A stretch of 7,078 nt of DNA, from the NCBI GenBank assembly GCA_003551785.1, contig PUNP01000813.1, forward strand, positions 1 to 7,078, read 5' to 3'. Each line of letters begins with the position of its first letter. Within the stretch, counting starts at the first letter, position 1. Both the position numbers and the translations under genes were made by a program. This document shows, one piece after another, positions 1-5,636 of the stretch. This DNA comes from Candidatus Brocadiaceae bacterium (GTDB lineage: Bacteria > Planctomycetota > Brocadiia > SM23-32). The notes under the pieces were generated by a model that worked only from the letters and a program-made list of their open reading frames with translations, did no database searches and was not told where the DNA came from.

Positions 1-16
1 AGGCCTTAAACTGCGG

Positions 17-151
17 TTTACCCTGCGGGCGCGTTCTCAGTGGCGCATCTGCGGCAAAAGTCTGCGCTTGCAGTATACGAATACAGCGGCGTTTGACATT
101 TGCCACATATGCACTACTGAAAACGCGTGAAATATGCAGGTTAGTGTCAAC
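17..151 (-). repeat. Structured hairpin repeat element, copy 1
   Basis: This is the left copy of a ~135-nt element whose inverted second copy lies at 5254-5387. Arms 30-62 and 95-127 pair over 33 positions with 27 Watson-Crick pairs, one G-T and five isolated mismatches. Inside them, 65-67/89-91, 70-71/86-87 and 73-76/81-84 can pair, with ACGA (77-80) as the terminal loop. Bases 67-95 match 5309-5337 exactly as the reverse complement (29 nt). Conserved flanks lie outside the hairpin: TTTRCCCTRCGGRC (17-30) and GTGARAWAWGCRGGTTA (127-143). The minus strand is assigned because three C/A mismatches (36/121, 44/113, 52/105) become G-U pairs only on that strand. The structure is seen directly; an RNA or single-stranded DNA role is inferred. 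I do not recognise the family. Confidence 0.8.
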
Positions 152-238
152 TGGCACCATACGTGACCACATTGACACTATCCGTGATAATGCCAATTGT
201 CACTTCACGCTATATGTTGTAGAGATGCCATTTGGCAC
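144..238. repeat. Three related 14-bp imperfect palindromes
   Basis: Three 14-mers resemble one palindromic consensus, GTGCCAATTGGCAC: GTGTCAACTGGCAC (144-157), ATGCCAATTGTCAC (190-203) and ATGCCATTTGGCAC (225-238). Start-to-start distances are 46 and 35 bp, so they are not a regular tandem array. An extra arm, TTGACACT (172-179), is the perfect inverse of AGTGTCAA (143-150). They could be binding sites for a dimeric DNA-binding protein, or decayed copies of a small palindromic repeat. No gene start lies close enough to choose between these. The first site overlaps the outer flank of the 135-nt element. Confidence 0.4.
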
Positions 239-615
239 AATCGAGGTTATTGGCCATCTTCATAATTTGTGCGCAATTCTTGGGTTCTTGGGGCGCCCTT
301 GAGAAAATTCAGTATGACAAAAATGGGCCGGTGCAAACAGAATTGTCCACAAGTCACAAATAAAGAACTTATCCCCCAATAAAACGGTATAAGTTCTTGT
401 CGAAAGCAGATACACATCGCCCCCCGTCACTTCATCACCACCGTGCCCTGCGCCGGCGATCATGCCTGGTTGTTCACCATGAACTGACGAATAATGAATG
501 CCCAACATACTTAATATTTTATCTTAAAGTCCATAGTTACTACAAACAAAAAAAACGCGAATCGATTTCCAAAATCAGCGGTTGATAAAGTTTTTACGCA
601 TTTTTAGAGACTGCG
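239..615. other. Non-coding stretch with no recognisable gene
   Basis: No open frame here looks like a protein. The candidates are 60-82 codons long, lack a ribosome binding site and show no recognisable family. The only distinct structure is the 10-bp inverted repeat at 363-398. A locally GC-rich patch at about 415-465 lies between AT-richer flanks. It might be a relic of an older insertion, but I could not identify it. Confidence 0.5.
363..398. repeat. Perfect 10-bp inverted repeat
   Basis: AAGAACTTAT (363-372) and ATAAGTTCTT (389-398) are perfect inverse copies separated by 16 nt. No T-tract follows on either strand, so it is not a typical intrinsic terminator. An operator-like dyad or a remnant terminal inverted repeat would both fit. 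Confidence 0.5.
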
Positions 616-777
616 CTCTGGAAATGGGGCGCTTTTGGCGCTGTGCATTGCAGAGTCAAAGAAAACGGACAATATTGATATATCCGCCGTGTCCTGAAAA
701 GGACACTACATACCAGCCCGGGGTGTGAACCCTGGGAACGCGAATGCAACCCAACAAACCGCGTCCTGTAGGGACGC
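616..777. repeat. Cluster of four short hairpins (REP-like palindromes)
   Basis: Four consecutive hairpins fill this stretch. The first, 616-655, is long and imperfect: CTCTG/CAGAG outside, AATG/CATT, then GCGC/GCGC at the tip. The second is GTGTCCT-GAAA-AGGACAC (689-706), a perfect 7-bp stem with a GAAA loop. The third is CCCGGGGT-GTGA-ACCCTGGG (717-736), 8 bp with one G-T pair. The fourth is GCGTCC-TGTAG-GGACGC (761-777), a perfect 6-bp stem. The stems are seen directly. Dense short palindromes in non-coding DNA are typical of dispersed REP/MITE-type repeats, but no transposase is visible here. An open frame across them on the minus strand is a by-product of the repeats. Confidence 0.6.
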
Positions 778-924
778 CACATAAATGGCTGTTTAAATAC
801 AAGGATAAACAAACTTCCTGGCAACTTTTTGACCGGTCTTGAGCGAGAGCCCCCTGAAATTGTAATAAATTAATTAAAAAAAGTTACTTGAGTTAAAGTA
901 ATTGCTACGTGCACCATGACCCAG

Positions 925-972
925 GGACGCTTGAAAGCGTCCACTACGAGCCGTCTTTCAAGAGGCTGTAGT
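925..972. repeat. Pair of adjacent hairpins
   Basis: GGACGCT-TGAA-AGCGTCC (925-942) is a perfect 7-bp stem with a 4-nt loop. It is followed at once by a second hairpin: ACTAC, AGCC and TCTT (943-957) pair with AAGA, GGCT and GTAGT (960-972), giving 13 pairs with single-base bulges at 948 and 953. The first stem shares its GGACGC/GCGTCC core with the hairpin at 761-777 in inverted arm order, so both may belong to one palindrome family. Confidence 0.6.
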
Positions 973-1066
973 TGTTTTTGAGAGAGCAAAGGCGGCGCGG
1001 GAAAGAGAGGACCGGGATACAATGAAAGAGGTTCCCGACGATTTATATTCTATCATAGGATGCGGG

Positions 1067-1095
1067 TTGACAGGCATTTATTCTTAACTTATAAT
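1067..1095 (+). promoter_or_regulatory. Consensus sigma-70 promoter for the PAS-GGDEF-HD-GYP operon
   Basis: TTGACA (1067-1072) and TATAAT (1090-1095) are both exact consensus hexamers with an exact 17-bp spacer. Transcription would begin near 1102, giving a leader of about 205 nt before the GTG start at 1308. So perfect a promoter predicts strong basal initiation, so any control is likely to act by a repressor or within the leader. Confidence 0.85.
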
Positions 1096-1166
1096 CTAGG
1101 AGCGTGGCCGAAAAGGGGTGCTCTCGGAAACTCAATTTGAAAACCTTCTTCTGACCGTTAATGTAT

Positions 1167-1209
1167 GACAGGCATCTTGCCTGTCCAGAGCGCACGCAGG
1201 GATGCGTGC
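1167..1209 (+). repeat. Two perfect hairpins in the operon leader
   Basis: GACAGGCA-TCT-TGCCTGTC (1167-1185) is a perfect 8-bp stem. GCACGCA-GGGA-TGCGTGC (1192-1209) is a perfect 7-bp stem, only 6 nt further on. Both lie in the predicted 5' leader, 98-141 nt before the start codon. Neither has a following T-tract, so they are not intrinsic terminators. They resemble the other short GC-rich palindromes of the left region and may be repeat insertions. Their position could also influence stability or translation of the mRNA. Confidence 0.65.
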
Positions 1210-1291
1210 TATACTATGAAAGGCATCTTTTGTTACTATATTTCTCATTCTGCACCTTTTGGGCAGGCCCCTGGAAGCTTGTAAATAACGT

Positions 1292-1298
1292 AAGAGGA
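1292..1298 (+). promoter_or_regulatory. Shine-Dalgarno supporting the GTG start at 1308
   Basis: AAGAGGA ends 9 nt before the GTG at 1308. The competing ATG at 1377 has no purine-rich site ahead of it. This favours the GTG, although the first PAS domain begins only after residue 24. Confidence 0.6.
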
Positions 1299-1307
1299 TG
1301 ATCTCAG

Positions 1308-3686
1308 GTGTATCTCCCGCTGCCGTTTTCATGCATTGTGCTGTTCGAAGATGAAAATGCACAATGTTTTTCCCCTATGAAAGATAAAATTTACCAAAAA
1401 ATCATAGCAGAATCTCCAACCGGATACCTTTATTTAAAGGTTATAGAATACGAGCCGGGTGTACCCTGTAATTATGAGTTGTTTGATGCGAACCCGGCTT
1501 TTGAAAAGGCAGTCGGTGTAAAAGGTGGAAATATCATCGGGGAAAAAATCACTGACGTAATGCCTGAGATCAACGAGTGCCATTCTCAATGGATGGAGTG
1601 CTGTGCTCGCGTCGTTTCCAAAGGTGAGAGTGAGAGTTTTATCCATTTTTTTGAACGTTCAGGCCGGTGGTTCAAGGTAAATATCAGTGCCGCAGAAAGA
1701 GGTTTTCTCATCGTGTCTTTGACGGATATTACCGAAGAGAAAACCCGGATTGCGGATTTGCATAAAATGGCTGTTTTTTCTGAAGAATTCCTGCAAGGTA
1801 AGGATATAGATTACCATAAAATTGCGAATGATTTTTTGGAACTCTCCGGTGCGAAATACGCAGCCTTTAACCTTTATGATGAGGATGGACGGTATTACTA
1901 TACGATGTCTATCGCCGGCGATAAAGGGGTAATAAAGAAGGCAATGAATATAATGAGGATGGATTTGTTTGGCAAGCAATGGACACATGATCCGGTGCGG
2001 GCCGGTAAAATTAAAGATAATCTGATAACGCGCTTTTCCGATCTGCATGATTTATCCGGGGACGTCATTCCCAAGCCGGTTACCACCCTGCTTCAGAAAT
2101 CATTCGGCCTTGGCGAAACGGTGCTGGTTAAGATCATGAAAAATGACCTGATGCTCGGCGATTTTACGTTCATGATGCCGAAAAATAAATCATTTCGTAA
2201 CGATGATATTGTTAAAATTTACACCCGTCAGCTGGGCCAGCTTATTACAAAAAAAAGGGCTGATGATAAACTTGAAAAAAGCGAAGCGCGCTTCCAGAAG
2301 ATGCTTTCTATCGTGCCTGACCTGGTATCGATACAAGACACGGACATGAATATCGTCTATAGTAATTGGAACGGGATGGGAAATGTAGCTGAACATAAGA
2401 AAGTTCTTCACTCGAAATGCTACAAAACGTACAGAGGGTATGACGGTATCTGCCCCGATTGTGAGGCTATAAAGGTGATTCAGAGTAAAAAGAACTACTA
2501 CAATGCTGAAATCAAAATGCCCGATGGAAGCTGGATTGATTTGCGCATTCTGCCCGTCACGAACAATGAAGATAATGTTGAATATTTTGTTGAGTGGGTC
2601 AGGGATATAACACAAAGAAAACAGGCGGAGCAGAAAATACAATATTTGAACTATTCTGATCAGCTGACGGGCTTGTATAACCGCCGGTACTATGAAGCCG
2701 AACTGGAGCGTTTGGATACCGAAAGGAACCTTCCTCTTTCCCTGATAATAATTGATGTAAACGGACTAAAATTAACTAATGATGCCTTTGGCCACATCAT
2801 GGGCGACAAGATACTGAAGAAGGTGGCGGGAATTGTCAAAAATGAGTGTCGGTCCGATGAAATCGTTGCCAGAATCGGAGGTGATGAGTTCGTTGTTTTA
2901 TTGCCGAAAACATCTGTTGCTGAGACTGAAAAAATTGGAGAACGTATCAGAAAAGCCGTAGATGATGAAAATGTAGGTGCTGTAAGCCTTTCAGTATCAA
3001 TGGGGTGGGATGCAAAAGAATTAAGTGATGAAAACTTTGATGGCATTTTTAAAAGTGCTGAAGACGCTATGTATCATAATAAGCTTTCTGAAAGCGCAAG
3101 CATGAAATACAAAACCGTTGATATGATTTTGGAGACTTTGCATAGGGAACACCCCGGGGAAAAATTGCATTCTGAAAGAGTGAGTCGCCTGAACTCGAAG
3201 GTAGGGGCTGCATTACATCTGAGTTGCAGAATAATTGAAAACCTCGAAATACTCGGTCTGCTGCATGACATAGGGAAAGTGGCGATAAGTAAAGATATCC
3301 TGGAAAAACCTTTCATACTCGAAGAAAAAGAACGGCAGTTCATACAGCGCCATACCGAAGTCGGATACCAAATTCTGAACTCCGTCAATGAGTACTCGCA
3401 TATAGCTTCATACGTTTTGTCGCACCATGAGAGATGGGACGGGAAAGGTTATCCCAAAGGCTTAAAAGGTGAAAACATACCCCTGGAGGCAAGGATACTC
3501 TCGGTGGCCGAAGCTTATGATGCGCTTACTAATGAGAGAACATACCGCAAGAAAAAGAGCCATGAAGAAGCGCTCGAAGTGTTATCTAAAAATGCCGGAA
3601 CCCAATTTGATCCTCATATTGTTTCCGTATTTAAAGATGCGATACGAGAAGAAATCGCATGTATAAGTGACTCTCACCAAGTCTGA
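1308..3686 (+). CDS. PAS-GAF-PAS diguanylate cyclase / HD-GYP c-di-GMP phosphodiesterase
   Basis: A 792-aa soluble signalling protein with modules for making and hydrolysing cyclic di-GMP. Order: PAS (~28-145), a GAF-like region (~150-325), a second PAS (~330-447) with C371 and a CPDC motif (382-385), GGDEF (~447-605) and HD-GYP (~615-785). The cyclase signature GGDEF (524-528) is intact. The inhibitory RxxD site reads R515-S-D-E518, so product inhibition may be weak. The phosphodiesterase part has H621 (HSERV), HDIGK (653-657), H682 and HHERWDGKGYP (706-716). The usual Asp of the VAD-x-x-DA motif is Glu735, a conservative change. There is no signal peptide or membrane segment, so it should be cytoplasmic. 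GTG at 1308 was chosen for its ribosome binding site; ATG at 1377 (769 aa) is a real alternative because the first 23 residues precede the PAS fold. What the sensor domains bind is unknown. Confidence 0.92.
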   Translation: MYLPLPFSCIVLFEDENAQCFSPMKDKIYQKIIAESPTGYLYLKVIEYEPGVPCNYELFDANPAFEKAVGVKGGNIIGEKITDVMPEINECHSQWMECCARVVSKGESESFIHFFERSGRWFKVNISAAERGFLIVSLTDITEEKTRIADLHKMAVFSEEFLQGKDIDYHKIANDFLELSGAKYAAFNLYDEDGRYYYTMSIAGDKGVIKKAMNIMRMDLFGKQWTHDPVRAGKIKDNLITRFSDLHDLSGDVIPKPVTTLLQKSFGLGETVLVKIMKNDLMLGDFTFMMPKNKSFRNDDIVKIYTRQLGQLITKKRADDKLEKSEARFQKMLSIVPDLVSIQDTDMNIVYSNWNGMGNVAEHKKVLHSKCYKTYRGYDGICPDCEAIKVIQSKKNYYNAEIKMPDGSWIDLRILPVTNNEDNVEYFVEWVRDITQRKQAEQKIQYLNYSDQLTGLYNRRYYEAELERLDTERNLPLSLIIIDVNGLKLTNDAFGHIMGDKILKKVAGIVKNECRSDEIVARIGGDEFVVLLPKTSVAETEKIGERIRKAVDDENVGAVSLSVSMGWDAKELSDENFDGIFKSAEDAMYHNKLSESASMKYKTVDMILETLHREHPGEKLHSERVSRLNSKVGAALHLSCRIIENLEILGLLHDIGKVAISKDILEKPFILEEKERQFIQRHTEVGYQILNSVNEYSHIASYVLSHHERWDGKGYPKGLKGENIPLEARILSVAEAYDALTNERTYRKKKSHEEALEVLSKNAGTQFDPHIVSVFKDAIREEIACISDSHQV

Positions 3687-3699
3687 ACAAACTGGAAAA

Positions 3700-5181
3700 A
3701 TGAACTTAAAATTAGCTGTAATAACCGATCTTCATTATTCTCATATAGACAACTCAGCCCTTCCACGGCGCAAAGGCCATCTGGCGGATGTTTTGCTGGA
3801 GAGAGCCGTACAACGCCTGAACAGGGCCATTAAACCTGACATCACTGTCTTCCTGGGCGATTTGCTCGATGACGGCGCCGCTGCAGACGCGCAAAATCTT
3901 CGTGAACAGCTCTGCCGGATAATGCTCAAACTCGACTCACACCTGCTTGTGCTGCCTGGCAATCATGACGGTAATATAGACGGTTTTTATCAGGACTTTC
4001 CCGAAGCTTCGCCCGTAACAGACATCAAAGGACACCGGCTGCTTACTTTTATCGACCCAGAAGCCCCCGGCTATAATGCTTACAGGAGAAGCTGCGACCT
4101 GGAAAAGATGCAGACTGCGTCAAAGGGATTTGACGGGCCTGTGATAAGCCTGCAGCATACTTCCCTGTTTCCACCGGGGGCGTCGGATTGCCCGTATAAT
4201 TATACTAATGTGGCTGAAGTGCTGGTCGCTATGAAAAACGCGGGCGTCAACATCTCGATGAGCGGTCATTACCATGATGGAGCCGGAATCATCAGAGATC
4301 AGGGGATGGAGTATATTTTGGCTCCCGCACTGTGTGAATCACCCTTTATATTCTATGAAATCGATATCGAAGATGGTCAAGCGCATTTGACTCCGCATCG
4401 GCTAAAACTTCCCGATAACAACAATATCATCGACTATCATGTCCATACACCTTATGCCTACTGCAGTAAGGGGATGTCCTTTGAGAAGTCGTTGGAGCTT
4501 GGCGAGGAATTCGGTTTGGAACAGTTAGTTTTTACGGAACATTCCGGCCACCTTTATTTTAATTCCAGAGATTATTGGGGCGGTGCTTATTGGGAAAAAG
4601 GGATGGCTTCCGCCTCAAAAAAAGATTCACGGATAGCAGATTTTCTCGTCAGTGTGCGCCAATTTTCACCACCAGCTAAAATTGGCCTGGAGGTCGATGC
4701 CTGCCAGTGGGGCAAAACTCTTTGGAATGAATGCGACCGCTCGCAAGTCGATATAGTCATAGGCGCGCTGCATACTATGCCTGAGGTGAAAAAAGAAGTT
4801 CCGGACAGTAAGGCGGCTGCTCAGCAGTTCATGGAGATACTTGGAAATTTCCTGCAGCAAGATATTGATATCCTTGCGCACCCTTTACGTATATTCCGGA
4901 AAGCCGGCATATATTTTGAGGATGAACTTTACCTGCCCACCGCTCAATTGCTGAAAAAGAATGATGTAGCAGCCGAAGTGAACTTCCATACCAATGAACC
5001 TGACAGCGATTTTATCCTGACATGCATTGAAAACGGCGTAAAACTGGCCTTTGGAAGCGATGCCCATGAGCCTTACGAAGTAGGAGAGTTTTTTTATCAC
5101 CTCCGTATGCTGGAAAATTGCGGCTGTCTGGGCCGGCTGGATGAGATTCTGTTCACTCCCGTGGAACGGAGTTCGATTTAA
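3700..5181 (+). CDS. Metallophosphoesterase-PHP fusion protein
   Basis: A 493-aa fusion of two unrelated metal-dependent phosphoesterases. The N-terminal half (~1-235) is calcineurin-like: DxH (10-12), GD...D (53-58), GNHD (87-90), H153 and GHYH (189-192). The C-terminal half (~240-490) is a PHP domain like histidinol-phosphatase: HVH (247-249), H281, E331, H358, H394 and DAH (454-456). Every expected metal ligand of both folds is present, so both sites are probably active. There is no export signal. ATG 3700 puts the DxH motif at residue 10, as is usual, and lies 13 nt after the upstream stop. A GTG at 3667 in the same frame would add 11 residues and overlap the upstream gene by 20 nt. Either start implies coupling with the GGDEF-HD-GYP gene. 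The substrate is unknown; a nucleotide or sugar phosphate is only a guess. Confidence 0.88.
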   Translation: MNLKLAVITDLHYSHIDNSALPRRKGHLADVLLERAVQRLNRAIKPDITVFLGDLLDDGAAADAQNLREQLCRIMLKLDSHLLVLPGNHDGNIDGFYQDFPEASPVTDIKGHRLLTFIDPEAPGYNAYRRSCDLEKMQTASKGFDGPVISLQHTSLFPPGASDCPYNYTNVAEVLVAMKNAGVNISMSGHYHDGAGIIRDQGMEYILAPALCESPFIFYEIDIEDGQAHLTPHRLKLPDNNNIIDYHVHTPYAYCSKGMSFEKSLELGEEFGLEQLVFTEHSGHLYFNSRDYWGGAYWEKGMASASKKDSRIADFLVSVRQFSPPAKIGLEVDACQWGKTLWNECDRSQVDIVIGALHTMPEVKKEVPDSKAAAQQFMEILGNFLQQDIDILAHPLRIFRKAGIYFEDELYLPTAQLLKKNDVAAEVNFHTNEPDSDFILTCIENGVKLAFGSDAHEPYEVGEFFYHLRMLENCGCLGRLDEILFTPVERSSI

Positions 5182-5253
5182 ACTTTGGTATTGTAACATT
5201 TGATTATCCCGAACATTTCATAAACTAACGACACAAAGATGGAAATTCATATT

Positions 5254-5387
5254 GTTCCCTTTAACCCGCTTTTCTCACAAGCCTCCAGTGGTGCAGATAC
5301 GCAGAAAGCAAACGCCGCTGTATTCGTATACTGCAAGTGCAGCTTTCTAAAGTAGATGCGCCGCTGGAGGCTTGTCCGTAGGGCAAA
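5254..5387 (+). repeat. Structured hairpin repeat element, copy 2
   Basis: This is the right, inverted copy of the element at 17-151, starting 72 nt after the stop of the fusion gene. Twelve perfect outer pairs (5277-5288 with 5364-5375) continue through G-T pairs at 5289/5363 and 5292/5360 to 5295/5357. A tandem G-A/A-G mismatch (5296-5297 with 5355-5356) and a small internal loop follow. Then GAAAGC (5304-5309) pairs with GCTTTC (5342-5347). The 32-nt tip is the same length as in copy 1 and carries GTAT-TCGT-ATAC (5320-5331). Imperfect pairs are G-U compatible on the + strand, so in the operon transcript this would form a long 3' hairpin. It lacks a U-tract. Confidence 0.8.
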
Positions 5388-5416
5388 GTGCCGTTTGTTA
5401 CAATCATTTTTCACTG

Positions 5417-5434
5417 TGGTAAAACGATTTACCA
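5417..5434. repeat. Small dyad upstream of the PHP gene
   Basis: TGGTAAA-ACGA-TTTACCA is a perfect 7-bp inverted repeat with a 4-nt loop, about 130 bp before the -35 of the next promoter. It could be an operator or a minor repeat. No T-tract follows, so it is not a classical terminator for the upstream operon. Confidence 0.4.
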
Positions 5435-5563
5435 TAAATTATTCCATTAACTGCAAATATTAAAGCCGTTTATCCTAATATGTGCCGTTACTTGGGCGGC
5501 CGTTATGGATTATTATTTTGGCCACCTAGCCTTACCGGTTGTGAGAAATTCGGGTTAATTGAG

Positions 5564-5592
5564 TTGTAAGCCCCCGCCTTAAGTATTATAAT
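5564..5592 (+). promoter_or_regulatory. Predicted sigma-70 promoter for the PHP gene and possibly clpB
   Basis: TTGTAA (5564-5569) and exact TATAAT (5587-5592) are separated by 17 bp. Transcription would start near 5599, leaving a ~37-nt AT-rich leader before the ATG at 5637. It is the only good promoter seen in the 455-nt gap. No other promoter is visible before clpB, whose start is 27 nt after this gene. Confidence 0.7.
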
Positions 5593-5636
5593 GGAATCTT
5601 CTACTTATTAATTTAACATTAAACTCTAAAATAACC

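Noticed and set aside
17..151. attC-like integron recombination site
   Set aside because: Long imperfect palindromes with diverged but pairing arms recall attC, and copy 2 has CTTTAAC and GTAGGGC near its ends. The required GTT core of the R' box is missing in both copies, the copies are inverted to each other, and no integrase is visible.
93..302. 69-codon + strand open frame
   Set aside because: It begins inside the hairpin element and crosses the palindromic 14-mers; no family resemblance and no Shine-Dalgarno.
343..351. DnaA box TTGTCCACA
   Set aside because: A single near-consensus box with no cluster, no AT-rich unwinding region tied to it and no dnaA/dnaN nearby.
260..508. 82-codon minus-strand open frame rich in Gly
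   Set aside because: No ribosome binding site, no recognisable domain, and it spans the inverted repeat at 363-398.
594..824. 76-codon minus-strand open frame
   Set aside because: It runs through four hairpin repeats and is explained by their composition.
1098..1135. tRNA-like string (GGAGCGTGGCCGAAAAGG)
   Set aside because: It recalls the start of a tRNA-Ser/Leu, but no acceptor stem, anticodon arm or T-arm can be completed downstream.
1102..1307. c-di-GMP riboswitch in the leader of the GGDEF-HD-GYP operon
   Set aside because: Expected biologically, but the hairpins here are simple perfect stems with 3-4 nt loops, and I cannot find the GEMM conserved loop and receptor sequences.
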